This document shows positions 35,469 through 44,682 of a stretch of 64,000 bases of DNA, in pieces. Position 1 is the first letter of the stretch, and each line of letters opens with the position of its first letter. The notes under the pieces were generated by a model. The model was not told the DNA's origin and searched no databases. It worked only from the letters and a program-made list of their open reading frames with translations. A program made the translations under genes and the position numbers. The stretch is from Burkholderiales bacterium. Its GTDB lineage: Bacteria > Pseudomonadota > Gammaproteobacteria > Burkholderiales > SG8-39. The stretch is taken from contig JACZJT010000065.1 of NCBI GenBank assembly GCA_014860445.1, positions 1-64,000 of the forward strand. The letters run 5' to 3'.

Positions 35469-36506
35469 TCAGGCCGAAGGGCTGGGATAGCGCTGATGGA
35501 TGGCGTCGATCCCCGCCAGTGTTTCGGCGTCGAGTTCGACCTTGACACTGTCGATGTTCTGCTTCAGCTGCGCGAGGTCGGTCGCGCCGACAATGGTCGA
35601 GGCGACGAACCAGCGCGTGCGCACGAACGCCATCGCCATTTCAGTGGCGGTCAGTCCGCGGCTCTTCGCGAACCGGCAATATTCATCGGCCGCCGCGCGC
35701 ACAAGCTCGCGCTTGTAGCGCTCGCCGAAATTGGCGTAGCGGCCCAGGCGCGATCGCGGCGGCATCGCGCCGCCCGCAAATTTGCCGGTGAGCATGCCCA
35801 TCGCAAGCGGGCTGTAGGCAAGCAGCGGCAGCTTCTCGCGAAAACTCGCCTCGGCCAGTTCGCCGTCGAACATGAGGTTCACCAGGCTGTAGCAGTTCTG
35901 GATCGTCAGCGGCGGCGGCAGTCCGTGCTCGCGCGCAAGGCGCATGAATTCGCACACGCCCCAGGTGGTTTCATTCGACACGCCATAGTGGCGGATCTTG
36001 CCCGCCTTGATCAAGCCGGCCATGGTCTCGATCTGGTCGAGAATCGGCACCACCTGCGTCTCATTTTCCGGGTCGAAGCGCGTCACGCCGAACATCGGCA
36101 CATTGCGCCCCGGCCAGTGGATTTGATACAGGTCGAGATAATCGGTGCGCAGCCGCGCAAGACTGTTGTCGAGCGCTTCGGTGATGTTCTCGCGCGTGAG
36201 CTCGGTGCGCCCGCCGCGCACCCATTCGCGCCGGCCCGGTCCGGCAACCTTGCTTGCGAGCACCAGTTTGTCGCGCTGTCGGCGCGCCAGCCAGGGGCCC
36301 AGATAGGTCTCGGTGCGCGCGTAAGTGCCCGCGCCGGGGGGCACCGGATACATCTCCGCGGTGTCGATGAAATTGATGCCGTGATCGAATGCAAAATCCA
36401 ACTGCAAATGCGCGTCCCGCTCGCTGTTCTGCTCGCCCCAGGTCATGGTGCCGAGGCAGATTTCCGATACCTGCAGATCGCTTTCCCCGAGCTTGTTGAT
36501 CTTCAT
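35469..36506 (-). CDS. Aldo/keto reductase, Tas-like
   Basis: A 345-residue AKR. The tetrad is complete: D48 and Y53 (FIDTAEMYP), K86 (LASKVAG) and H130 (YQIHWPG). The extended loop (VTRFDPENETQVVPILDQIE) and NETTWGVCEF match E. coli Tas. It reduces aldehydes or ketones with NADPH; the physiological substrate is unknown. The ATG at 36506 has GAGG at 5 nt; an upstream ATG-like frame to 36536 is less likely. Confidence 0.88.
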   Translation of the reverse strand: MKINKLGESDLQVSEICLGTMTWGEQNSERDAHLQLDFAFDHGINFIDTAEMYPVPPGAGTYARTETYLGPWLARRQRDKLVLASKVAGPGRREWVRGGRTELTRENITEALDNSLARLRTDYLDLYQIHWPGRNVPMFGVTRFDPENETQVVPILDQIETMAGLIKAGKIRHYGVSNETTWGVCEFMRLAREHGLPPPLTIQNCYSLVNLMFDGELAEASFREKLPLLAYSPLAMGMLTGKFAGGAMPPRSRLGRYANFGERYKRELVRAAADEYCRFAKSRGLTATEMAMAFVRTRWFVASTIVGATDLAQLKQNIDSVKVELDAETLAGIDAIHQRYPSPSA

Positions 36507-36603
36507 CGAAGCCTCATCGGTACTTGAAATTGGCAAAGCAGCGCATCACAGAGTCCGAGCCTTTAATCAGCCTGCGCAAGCTTTTCGCGTAGGCGGTCCA
36601 TTA

Positions 36604-37395
36604 CTACACCTTCGCAGGATTCAAGCCCATGTGCATGCCGCTGTCGACCATGATGGTATCGCCGGTGATCAGGTCCGCGCCTTCGATCAGCCAGACGATC
36701 ACGCCCGCGACGTCATCGGGCGTGGCCGGCTTGCCCAGGGCCGTGCCCTGCCGGTAGCGCGCCTCGATCGCCGCATAGCGCGAACCGTAGCCTTCGCGCA
36801 GCCACTTGGTGTCGACCATGCCGGGACACACTGCGTTGACGCGTATCTCCGGGCCGAGCACGCGGGCGAGGGACATGGTCATCGTGTTCAGCGCGCCCTT
36901 GGACGCGGCGTAGGCGATGCTCGAGCCCATGCCGTTCTTGCCCGCGATCGAGGACACGTTGACCACTGCGCCGCGACCGCCCTTTTTCATTGCCGGCGCG
37001 CAGGCGCGCACCATCTGGTAGGCACCGACGACGTTGACCGAATAGATGCGCTGGAAGTCCTCGGCCGTGAGCGCTTCGAGGTCGGAATGATTGGCGAACT
37101 TGGTCGCGCCGGCATTGTTGACCAGTGCGTCGATGCGGCCCCACTTGTCCAGCGCCGCCTGCGCGAGTCGGCGGCAATCCGCGTCCTGCGAAACATCGGC
37201 TTTCACCAGCAGGGACTCTCCGCCAAACTGCGCGCCCGCCGCCTCGCAGGCTGCGAGTGTCTCACGCGCCGCGCCCTCGCTCTTGCTGTAATTGACCACC
37301 ACACGCGCACCACGACCCGCGAGCATGACGGCGCTGGCGGCGCCGATGCCGCTGGCCGAGCCGCTGACGATGCAGACTGCGTTTTTCAGGTCCAT
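36604..37395 (-). CDS. SDR family oxidoreductase (FabG-like)
   Basis: A 263-residue classical SDR: SGSASGIG (11-18), LVNNAGA (91-97), catalytic S148/149, Y162 and K166 (YAASK), and PGMVDT after strand 6. NY at the end of strand 2 followed by SKSE suggests NADP(H). It lies 31 bp after the cyclase-family gene, so it probably belongs to the MaoC-ligase-cyclase-SDR operon, acting as a hydroxyacyl-CoA or cyclic alcohol dehydrogenase by inference. Confidence 0.85.
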   Translation of the reverse strand: MDLKNAVCIVSGSASGIGAASAVMLAGRGARVVVNYSKSEGAARETLAACEAAGAQFGGESLLVKADVSQDADCRRLAQAALDKWGRIDALVNNAGATKFANHSDLEALTAEDFQRIYSVNVVGAYQMVRACAPAMKKGGRGAVVNVSSIAGKNGMGSSIAYAASKGALNTMTMSLARVLGPEIRVNAVCPGMVDTKWLREGYGSRYAAIEARYRQGTALGKPATPDDVAGVIVWLIEGADLITGDTIMVDSGMHMGLNPAKV

Positions 37396-37426
37396 GATCG
37401 CGCCCTCTTGAATGAAAAGACTTGTC

Positions 37427-38464
37427 TCAAACCGTCGCCACCGGCGTCGCCGGCGACCCGACCGCGCCCGGCAATCTGAGCGGCGGCGCGGTGAGCAGGA
37501 AACGGCTGCGCCGGTTGGCGCGCAGCCATTGCGCCAATTCGGTCAGATACCACAGCTCGCCCAGATGCACGCCGAGCTTGAACAGGCAGTGCTCGTGCAG
37601 CGGCATGGCGGGATGCCTGCCGGGCACTTCCCGCGCCGGCAGCAGTTCCACCGCGTAGTTGTCGGCGATCAGCGCCGCCGCGCCGCAATCGCTGACCCAT
37701 TGCAGCAGCTTGTCGTCGCGCCCGTCCAGACCGAGATAGGCGGCATCCAGCTTTTTCATGTCGACCTCGCGCCCCATCTCCAGCACCACGTCGCTCCAGC
37801 CGGTGTAAAAGCAGACCATGTCGCCGCTTTCCACCACCACCTTGTCGGCTTGCATTACGCGCATCAGTTCATCGTAACCCACCGCCTTGCGGCAGCGCCC
37901 GAAGTGCCCATGCAGGTCGATCATCACCGCACGGCCCTGCACGCAGCTCTCCGCCATGTTCTCTATGCCGAGGCGTCGCGCATCGCTGCCTTCGTAGCAT
38001 CCCCAGGGCGAGACCTCGGCGTGTTCGGGTGCGAGGATGTGCTCGCCTGCGCGCCAGCCGTTGTAGTACACCGTCTCGGCCACGCCGTCGCCGTCGGCGT
38101 CGAACTGCGCGCCCACGTGGGCGAGGCTGTCCCACTGGGTCGAATACTGCAACCAGAGCAGCACGCCGTCGTCGCAGACCACGTCGGTATGCTGCGGGTT
38201 TTCACCGGACAGCAGAAAGTTGAAATTGGGGCGGCCCGAGCGCACCGTCGCGAATCGCCGCGGCGGCCTGCGGCGCGCATTCACCTGGTTGCCGCCCGGA
38301 TAATCCAGCGGCAGCGACAGGCAGAAACGCAATCCGGCTGTTACCTCGGCCGCACCCTGCAGAACTTTCTCGGGCGTGATCAGGTTCATGCGGCCGCGCT
38401 GGTCGTCGGGGCCGAAATCACCCCAGTTCGAACCCGGGGGGCGCTGCTTCCATCGCACAGACAT
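37427..38464 (-). CDS. Cyclase family protein (kynurenine-formamidase-like hydrolase)
   Basis: A 345-residue member of the cyclase/KynB superfamily. STQWDSLAHVGAQFD is the metal-binding region equivalent to HxGTHxD, and VMIDLHGHFGR and MVCFYTGWSD are further family blocks. Enzymes of this size hydrolyse amide or C-C/lactone bonds in ring catabolism. The start at 38464 (MSVRW) has GAGG 8 nt upstream. It sits between the acyl-CoA ligase and the SDR. Confidence 0.82.
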   Translation of the reverse strand: MSVRWKQRPPGSNWGDFGPDDQRGRMNLITPEKVLQGAAEVTAGLRFCLSLPLDYPGGNQVNARRRPPRRFATVRSGRPNFNFLLSGENPQHTDVVCDDGVLLWLQYSTQWDSLAHVGAQFDADGDGVAETVYYNGWRAGEHILAPEHAEVSPWGCYEGSDARRLGIENMAESCVQGRAVMIDLHGHFGRCRKAVGYDELMRVMQADKVVVESGDMVCFYTGWSDVVLEMGREVDMKKLDAAYLGLDGRDDKLLQWVSDCGAAALIADNYAVELLPAREVPGRHPAMPLHEHCLFKLGVHLGELWYLTELAQWLRANRRSRFLLTAPPLRLPGAVGSPATPVATV

Positions 38465-38548
38465 TTGCGCGTCCTCGAAAATCAAAAATTCCGGATACCG
38501 CTTGCGCTGATGACGTTCAGTTTGCCCTGCGCTGCACTTCCGCGCGGC

Positions 38549-40225
38549 TCATTGCGCCGGCTTGGTCCTTGCCGTCTCCTGCTCCTGCAAGGCGCGCCAC
38601 ATGACTTTGCCTGTGGCGGATTTCGGCAGGCTGTCGACGAATTCGATAATGCGCGGATACTTGTACGCGGCCATGTGCGTCTTGCACCACTCGATAATGC
38701 CCTCGGCGCTGGCGCTGTCCCCGCTCGCGGCCTTCCGCACCACGATTGCCTTCACCGTCTCGCCGCGGTGCGCGTCGCTGGTGCCGATGACGCAAACTTC
38801 CTGGATGTCCGGATGCGCATACATCATCAGCTCCACTTCGGCCGGCGACACCTTGAAGCCCGACGCGTTGATCATGCGTTTCAGGCGATCGACGAAAAAA
38901 TAGTAGCCTTCTTCATCGTAACGGCCGAGGTCCCCGGTGCGAAAATACGTCTTGCCGCCGATGTCGATGAAGACCTGCGCCGTGGCCTTGGGGTCGTTCC
39001 AATAGCCTTTGAATATCTGCGGCCCGTGCGAAACGATCTCACCGACTTCGCCCACTCCCAGCGGCTCGAGTGTGTCGGGGCTGATCACCAGCGCCTCGGT
39101 ATTGATGTAGGGGATGCCCAGGCATTGGCGCTTGGCGCGGTCCGGGTGGTTGTTGTGCGTGGCGCCGGAAGTCTCGGTGAGGCCGTAGCCCTCGGAGAAT
39201 TCCAGCCCCGTCAGGTCGAACAGTTTCTTCGCCACCGCCTCGGGCATGGCCGCGCCGCCACCCGAGATGCCGCGCAGGCTCGCCAGGCTGTCGGCCTTGA
39301 AATTCGGACTCGCGAACAAGTCGATCACCATGGTCGGAATGTTGACCCAGCTCGTCACCTGATGGCGCGCCATCAGTTTCAAGGCCAGTTCCCGGTCCCA
39401 GCGCGTCATGATCACCAGTTCGGCGCCCAGATAAATCGCGCTGTGCATCAGGTGCACCATCCCGGTAATGTGGAAGAACGGCACCACGCACAGAATCACG
39501 TCCTCGGCCGAGCCCTTGTTCCAGACGCCCGCAGGCACGACGTTGGCCATGAGCGTGCGATGCGTGTGCATACAGCCCTTGGGTCGTCCGGTGGTGCCGG
39601 AGGTATACGGCATCGCGCACAGATCGTCGGGCCGCGCGAGTTGCGCGCCCGGGACGCACTGCGCGGCGAGCGCAACGCGCCAGGGCACAACCTCGGGCCG
39701 TTCCGTCTCCAGGGGAGGCAGTTTCAGAAAGTCGGGCTGCGCCAGGTCGGAGGCCAGGTCGGCATATTCGCCGTAGTTGGCGACGATGATCCAGGCGAGC
39801 GGACCCGCGGCGAGCAGCGGCGCGATGCGCGGCAGCAGTTCCTGCCCGATCAGCGCAATGCGCGTGCCCGCATCGTCGACGTAGTGCCGCAGTTCCTCGG
39901 TCAGGTTCATCGGATTGACGGGAACCACGACCGCGTCCGCGCGCAGCAGGGCATAGTAGGCGACGACGAACTGCGGACTGTTCTGCATATACAACAGCAC
40001 CCGCTCGCCTTTTTTCAGGCCGCATCGGGTTTGCAGATAACCCGCGAGACGATCCGCCTGCTGCTTCAGTTCCCGATAGGCGAGCCGCCCGCCGTAGTAG
40101 GCAAGCGCGGTTTTTTCTGGATAGCGCTCGGCCGCCACCTCGAGGTTGTAGTACAGCGTGGTCTGCGGCACTGGGAGCGTGTGCGGGACCCCTTTGGGCC
40201 AGTATTGATAGTGGCGCAGCTGCAT
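38549..40225 (-). CDS. Acyl-CoA ligase (AMP-binding, long-chain fatty-acid type)
   Basis: A 558-residue ANL-superfamily enzyme. The P-loop YTSGTTGRPKG is at 207-217, GYGLTETSGATHNN is motif A5, YFRTGDLGRYDEEGYYFFVDR contains the conserved Asp/Arg, and PKSATGKVMWR near the end carries the catalytic Lys. It activates a carboxylic acid to its CoA thioester through an acyl-AMP. It lies 10 bp after the MaoC stop and before a cyclase-family gene, so a cyclic or branched acid is as plausible as a fatty acid. Confidence 0.9.
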   Translation of the reverse strand: MQLRHYQYWPKGVPHTLPVPQTTLYYNLEVAAERYPEKTALAYYGGRLAYRELKQQADRLAGYLQTRCGLKKGERVLLYMQNSPQFVVAYYALLRADAVVVPVNPMNLTEELRHYVDDAGTRIALIGQELLPRIAPLLAAGPLAWIIVANYGEYADLASDLAQPDFLKLPPLETERPEVVPWRVALAAQCVPGAQLARPDDLCAMPYTSGTTGRPKGCMHTHRTLMANVVPAGVWNKGSAEDVILCVVPFFHITGMVHLMHSAIYLGAELVIMTRWDRELALKLMARHQVTSWVNIPTMVIDLFASPNFKADSLASLRGISGGGAAMPEAVAKKLFDLTGLEFSEGYGLTETSGATHNNHPDRAKRQCLGIPYINTEALVISPDTLEPLGVGEVGEIVSHGPQIFKGYWNDPKATAQVFIDIGGKTYFRTGDLGRYDEEGYYFFVDRLKRMINASGFKVSPAEVELMMYAHPDIQEVCVIGTSDAHRGETVKAIVVRKAASGDSASAEGIIEWCKTHMAAYKYPRIIEFVDSLPKSATGKVMWRALQEQETARTKPAQ

Positions 40226-40235
40226 GTTCCGCCGC

Positions 40236-40682
40236 CTAACCGTACTGCCGCGTCACCCACTCCGCCACGCAGGCGGGCTTGTCCGAGCCCTCGCGCTCCA
40301 CGGTCACGCCCCAGGTGAGTTGGCTCCCGCCTTTGATGTCTTCGAACTTGGACAGCACGAAGCGGGCGCGAATGCGCGAGCCGGCCGGCACGGCGTCGGT
40401 GAAACGCACCCGGTTCAGCCCGTAGTTGACGCCCATTTTTCTGTTGCTCACATCGAAGGTGCTCTCGAGCAGATGCGACAGCAGGGACAGCGTGAGAAAG
40501 CCGTGCGCGATGGTGCCGCCGTAAGGCGATTCACGCTTCGCCCGCTCGGGGTCGATGTGGATCCACTGCGGATCGACGATGGCGCCGGCGAATTGGTCGA
40601 TGCGGTCCTGGCTGACCTGGAACCAGGGCGAAACACCGACTTCCTTGCCGACCTGCAGATGCAATTGTGAGATGTCGTTCAT
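40236..40682 (-). CDS. MaoC-like hotdog dehydratase
   Basis: A 148-residue single hotdog domain. FAGAIVDPQWIHIDPERA and YGGTIAHGFLTLSLLSHLL contain the Asp and His of the (R)-specific hydratase site. It hydrates 2-enoyl-CoA or dehydrates 3-hydroxyacyl-CoA. It is the first gene of the ligase operon and is divergent from the DUF423 gene. The ribosome-binding site is weak; the frame continues upstream but overlaps the divergent gene. Confidence 0.87.
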   Translation of the reverse strand: MNDISQLHLQVGKEVGVSPWFQVSQDRIDQFAGAIVDPQWIHIDPERAKRESPYGGTIAHGFLTLSLLSHLLESTFDVSNRKMGVNYGLNRVRFTDAVPAGSRIRARFVLSKFEDIKGGSQLTWGVTVEREGSDKPACVAEWVTRQYG

Positions 40683-40783
40683 AGGCCGGCTATTTTGCCA
40701 TGAAACACGTCGCGCAACGCCGCCGCGATTGCGCTGCGGCGCGAACCACCGCAGAATGCTCCCACTTGAATGCGCACACAACA

Positions 40784-41182
40784 ATGGAAAAAATCGAGTC
40801 TCTGCCCCGCAGCGCGAGATTGTTCCTCGCGAGCGGCTGCATCGCAGCCCTGCTCGCGGTCGCCATCGGCGCATTCGGCGCGCACGCGCTGAAGGCGCGC
40901 GTCGCGCCGGAGTTGCTGGCCGTGTACAAGACCGGGGTCGAATATCACTTTTATCACGCGCTCGGCCTGATCCTCGTCGGCCTGGCTGCAATGCAGCTAC
41001 CCAATTCGGCCTGGCTGCGTCGCGCAGGCTGGGCGATGCTCGCCGGTATCGTGCTGTTCTCCGGCAGCCTCTATCTTCTGGCCCTCACAGGGCTCGCCTG
41101 GCTGGGCGCGATCACGCCGCTGGGCGGCGCGGCCTTCATCGCCGCCTGGACTCTGTTTGCGATTGCAGTAATAAGAGCCTAG
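40784..41182 (+). CDS. DUF423 family membrane protein (YgdD-like)
   Basis: A 132-residue protein with four membrane helices. [11 protein letters not shown] and [15 protein letters not shown] are the defining DUF423 motifs; [17 protein letters not shown] closes the domain. The function is unknown. I start at the ATG 40784; the frame extends to 40700 without a convincing N-terminus. Confidence 0.88.
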   Translation: MEKIESLPRSARLFLASGCIAALLAVAIGAFGAHALKARVAPELLAVYKTGVEYHFYHALGLILVGLAAMQLPNSAWLRRAGWAMLAGIVLFSGSLYLLALTGLAWLGAITPLGGAAFIAAWTLFAIAVIRA

Positions 41183-41212
41183 CGCAGGCTGCCACGCCGC
41201 GCGCCGTCGCCA

Positions 41213-41860
41213 CTAGCGCTGCAGCAATTCGACGATGCTGCCATGCCCTCGCCGCCGCGCAATATCCAGGGCGGTTTCGCCCGCATTGTTGCGCAGCGCG
41301 CGCTTGGCGCCCTGATCGAGCAGCAGCCACGCAGTCGTTTCGTAGCCGCCATCCGCGGCGCCATGCAGCGCGCTGTTGCCGCGCGCATCCACCGCATTGA
41401 TGTCGGCGCCGCCCTCGATCAGCAGTTGCACTACACGGCCCTTGCCGGCCAGCGCCGCCCAGAACAGCGGCCGTTCACCGTCGCGGTTGGCGCGGTTCAC
41501 CTCGGCCCCGCGCTCGAGCAGTGATGCAAGCAACTGCGGATTGCCGTTCAGCGCCGCGGCATGCAAGGGGGTCTCGCCGTTGTTGGTAGGAATTTTCATG
41601 TCGGCGCCCTTCCCCAGCAGAAGTTTAAGCATCGCGGAATGTCCTTCCTGCGCAGCCAGGTAGAGCGGCGTTTCACCCTCCGCGTTGCGCGCGTTGACTA
41701 CCGCCCCGGCTACTAGCAGGCGCTCTACTTCCGCAAGGCGATTCGCTGCGACCGCTGCGAACAGCGGATTGTCCTGCGCCCAGGCGGAAGACGCGCAGAG
41801 CAGCAACACGCATGCGGCAAATTTGAATCGATGGAGGATCGCGCTGTCTGGCCGGCGCAC
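41213..41860 (-). CDS. Exported ankyrin-repeat protein
   Basis: A 215-residue protein of about five ankyrin repeats (EGETPLYLAAQEGHSAMLKL, NGETPLHAAALNGN, DGERPLFWAALAGKG, RGNSALHGAADGG, AGETALDIARRRGHG). No ATG is available: the best start is the GTG at 41860, 2 bp after the IorA stop, giving a basic n-region, a hydrophobic stretch (FAACVLLLCASSAWA) and a signal cleavage site. It is therefore probably periplasmic, co-expressed with the IorAB oxidoreductase, and may assist it. Confidence 0.75.
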   Translation of the reverse strand: MRRPDSAILHRFKFAACVLLLCASSAWAQDNPLFAAVAANRLAEVERLLVAGAVVNARNAEGETPLYLAAQEGHSAMLKLLLGKGADMKIPTNNGETPLHAAALNGNPQLLASLLERGAEVNRANRDGERPLFWAALAGKGRVVQLLIEGGADINAVDARGNSALHGAADGGYETTAWLLLDQGAKRALRNNAGETALDIARRRGHGSIVELLQR

Positions 41861-41862
41861 GC

Positions 41863-42321
41863 TCAGGCGCCCTTCTTGCCCGCGGCCTGATGGATTGCCG
41901 CGCGTATGCGCGGGTAGGTGCCGCAGCGGCAGATATTGCCGCTCATGGCCGCGTCGATGTCCGCGTCGCTCGGATTGGGCGTTTTCTTCAGCAGCGCGCT
42001 GGCGCTCATCAGCTGTCCGCTCTGGCAGTAGCCGCACTGCACCACATCGAGTTCCGTCCACGCCGTTTTCAGGGCCTCGGCCTCGCTGCCCTGTAGGCCT
42101 TCGATGGTGGTGATGTTGCGCGCACCGATCTCCGAGATGGGCGTCACGCAGGAACGCACGGGTTCGCCGTCGAGGTGCACGGTACAGGTGCCGCACAGCG
42201 CCATGCCGCAGCCGAATTTGGTGCCGTTCATATGCAGTTCGCCGCGCAGCACCCAGAGCAGCGGGGTATCCGGCTCCGCATCGACCTTGACCTCTTTGCC
42301 ATTGATCTTGAGCATTAGCAT
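41863..42321 (-). CDS. iorA: (2Fe-2S) small subunit of an isoquinoline 1-oxidoreductase-type enzyme
   Basis: A 152-residue protein with two [2Fe-2S] clusters: Cys 38, 43, 46 and 58 (plant-type) and Cys 96, 99, 131 and 133 (xanthine-oxidase-type). It passes electrons from the molybdenum subunit to an acceptor. It is encoded 21 bp after the large subunit. The IorA name is by family; the actual substrate could be another N-heterocycle or aldehyde. Confidence 0.88.
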   Translation of the reverse strand: MLMLKINGKEVKVDAEPDTPLLWVLRGELHMNGTKFGCGMALCGTCTVHLDGEPVRSCVTPISEIGARNITTIEGLQGSEAEALKTAWTELDVVQCGYCQSGQLMSASALLKKTPNPSDADIDAAMSGNICRCGTYPRIRAAIHQAAGKKGA

Positions 42322-42342
42322 TGCGAATCTCCGAAGGCGGGA

Positions 42343-44610
42343 TCAGGCGAGTTTCAAGGGCAGCGCGCGCAGGCGCTGGCCGGTGAGCGCGTATAGCGCG
42401 TTGGCCACGGCCGGCGCAATCGGCGGCGTTCCCGGCTCGCCCACGCCCTCCGGATGTTCGCTGCTGGGAATGATGTCGGTCTCGATCACCGGGCAGGCAT
42501 CCATGCGCAGCACCTGGAAGTCGTGATAATTGCTTTGCTGCACCTGCCCGTTCTTGATTTCGATTTCCTGGTAGAGCGCGGCCGACAGGCCGAAGACGAT
42601 GGCGCTTTCCATTTGCTGCCGGATGAGATTGGGGTTGACCGGCATGCCGCAATCAACCACACACACCACGCGGTGCACCCGGATGCTTTTATCCGCCCCT
42701 ACCGAAACTTCGGCCACCTGCGCCACCACCGAGCCGAAGGACTGGTGCAGCGCCACGCCGCGCGCGCGCGTCGCACCGTCGTCCCCGGGCGCCAAAGGCA
42801 TTCCCCATCCGGACAGCTCAGCCGCGCGCTTCAACACGCGCAATTGGCGCGGGTGGCGCACGAGCAAGGCGGCGCGAAACTCCACCGGATCCCTGCCCGC
42901 AGCCGCCGCCGCTTCGTCGATGAAACTTTCCTTGAAGAAGGCGTGATGGGAATGACCGACCGAGCGCCAGAATCCCACGGGCACCGGAAGATCGACGATC
43001 TCATAGCCGATGCGCGCATTCGGCCATTCGTAGGGCTGGTCGAACGCGCCTTCATCGGTGGTCTTGTCCGGGCCCGCGCCGGGCAATCCGAAATTGCGTT
43101 TCAGACTAGACAGTACGATGGCCTGGCCGGCGGCGCTGTTGTGCCAGGCGATCAGATTGCCGGCCGCATCCAGGCCCGCCTTGAAACGCGATACGCAGGC
43201 CGGACGATAGTAATCGTGCGCCATGTCCTGCTCGCGCGACCAGAATGTCTGCACCGGCACGCCGCCGGCCTCGCGCGCGATCGCGGCCGCCTGGGAAACG
43301 ACATCTACCTCCCACCGCCGGCCGAAGCCTCCGCCGAGCAATTGCTCGCGCACATCAACTTTCTCCGTCGCAATCCCCAGCACCTTGGCGGCGTGATTGC
43401 GCGCCAAAGTGGGGCTTTGCACCCCGGCCCACACTGTGGCCATCCCATCCTTGAACTGCGCGGTACAGTTCATCGGTTCCATTGCCGCATGCGCAAGATA
43501 GGGCGCGCTGTATTCCGCGCTCAGGGTTTTGGCCGCCGACTTCAGCGCCGCATCCGCGTCGCCGTGGCTGTAGTAAGCATGTCCACTTTCCTTGTCCAGA
43601 GTCTGCGTGAGCCGGCGGTACACCGCTGCACTGGACACGCCCGCTGCGGCGCCGTGATCCCACTCCACGCTCACTTTCTCGAGCGCGCGCATGGCATGGA
43701 AGGGGGTGTCCGCAATCACCGCCACGCCACCGCTGCCGCCGTTATAGGCGTCGATCGCCAGCACTTTTTTCACGCCGGGCAATTTGGCTGCAGCCGCACT
43801 CTCGAAGCGGGCCACCTTGCCGCCCAGGGTCGGGCACATGCTCACGCTCGCGTAGAGCATGCCCGGCAGCAGCACATCCATGCCGAACTGGGCCGTGCCA
43901 TCCAGCTTGGATCGCGCCTCAATGCGGCGCACGGACTGACCGACGAGCTTGAAGCGTGCCGGTTCTTTGAGACTCACACCGCCCGGCAGCGGCTGCCTGC
44001 CCGCGAGCGCGGCCAGTTCGCCGAAGCTCGCACTCTTGCCAGAGGCATGCAGCACGCGGCCGGTTTCGGCGCGGCATTCGCCCGGCGGGACTTTCCACTG
44101 CTCGGCGGCGGCGCCGATCAGCATCGCGCGCGCCGAAGCGCCTGCTTCGCGCATCGGCAACCACAGATCCTTGATGCTCGATGAGCCGCCGGTGACCATG
44201 ATTCCGATCTCGCGCACGGTCTTTTTGGTTATCCATCCGACGAGGCGCGTGATTGCGCTGTCGTCGTCCGGATGGAAGGGCAGCCCGTCGACCACCGCGG
44301 CGAGATTGTTGTATATGCCATCGATGGGCGACTGCTCTATCCTCACCCGCGCCCAGTCGGCATCGAGTTCCTCCGCCAGCAGCATGGCGAGGCCGGTGTA
44401 AATGCCCTGCCCCATTTCCGACTTGCTCATCACGACCGTGACGCTGTCGTCGGCCGCGATCTTGACCCAGCCGTTGAGCGCTACTTGCCCCTCGCGCACG
44501 GGCAGGGTTTGCGCCGTCATCAGGCGCTGCCGCGGCGGCAGGATGGACCAGCCCACCATCAATGCGCCTGCCGCGCCTGCCGTGCCCAGCAGGAAGGTTC
44601 TGCGTTTCAT
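42343..44610 (-). CDS. iorB: Molybdopterin-binding large subunit, isoquinoline 1-oxidoreductase type
   Basis: A 755-residue xanthine-dehydrogenase-family subunit. RRTFLLG (3-9) and the following hydrophobic run form a Tat signal, so the heterodimer is exported folded, with the small subunit hitch-hiking. SEMGQGIYTGLAMLLAEELD, GGGFGRRWEVD, RSVGHSHHAFFKESFIDE and GVGEPGTPPIAPAVANA are Mo-site blocks, the last holding the catalytic Glu. It hydroxylates a heterocycle or oxidises an aldehyde using water. No FAD subunit is nearby, as expected for this subtype, which uses cytochromes. Confidence 0.88.
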   Translation of the reverse strand: MKRRTFLLGTAGAAGALMVGWSILPPRQRLMTAQTLPVREGQVALNGWVKIAADDSVTVVMSKSEMGQGIYTGLAMLLAEELDADWARVRIEQSPIDGIYNNLAAVVDGLPFHPDDDSAITRLVGWITKKTVREIGIMVTGGSSSIKDLWLPMREAGASARAMLIGAAAEQWKVPPGECRAETGRVLHASGKSASFGELAALAGRQPLPGGVSLKEPARFKLVGQSVRRIEARSKLDGTAQFGMDVLLPGMLYASVSMCPTLGGKVARFESAAAAKLPGVKKVLAIDAYNGGSGGVAVIADTPFHAMRALEKVSVEWDHGAAAGVSSAAVYRRLTQTLDKESGHAYYSHGDADAALKSAAKTLSAEYSAPYLAHAAMEPMNCTAQFKDGMATVWAGVQSPTLARNHAAKVLGIATEKVDVREQLLGGGFGRRWEVDVVSQAAAIAREAGGVPVQTFWSREQDMAHDYYRPACVSRFKAGLDAAGNLIAWHNSAAGQAIVLSSLKRNFGLPGAGPDKTTDEGAFDQPYEWPNARIGYEIVDLPVPVGFWRSVGHSHHAFFKESFIDEAAAAAGRDPVEFRAALLVRHPRQLRVLKRAAELSGWGMPLAPGDDGATRARGVALHQSFGSVVAQVAEVSVGADKSIRVHRVVCVVDCGMPVNPNLIRQQMESAIVFGLSAALYQEIEIKNGQVQQSNYHDFQVLRMDACPVIETDIIPSSEHPEGVGEPGTPPIAPAVANALYALTGQRLRALPLKLA

Positions 44611-44682
44611 GCTCCTCGCGCTCCGAACGGAAGAATTGAATCAAGCATGCGCGCAGTTTAAACCGGCTTGCGTGTTGGGGGG

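Noticed and set aside
37412-40318. A 968-codon plus-strand open frame across three minus-strand genes
   Set aside because: It is antisense to the SDR start, cyclase and acyl-CoA ligase genes, which have clear motifs. Its product is Arg/His/Gln-rich without domains. High GC at third positions keeps such frames open.
42454-44184. A 576-codon plus-strand frame opposite iorB
   Set aside because: Antisense shadow; composition unlike a folded protein.
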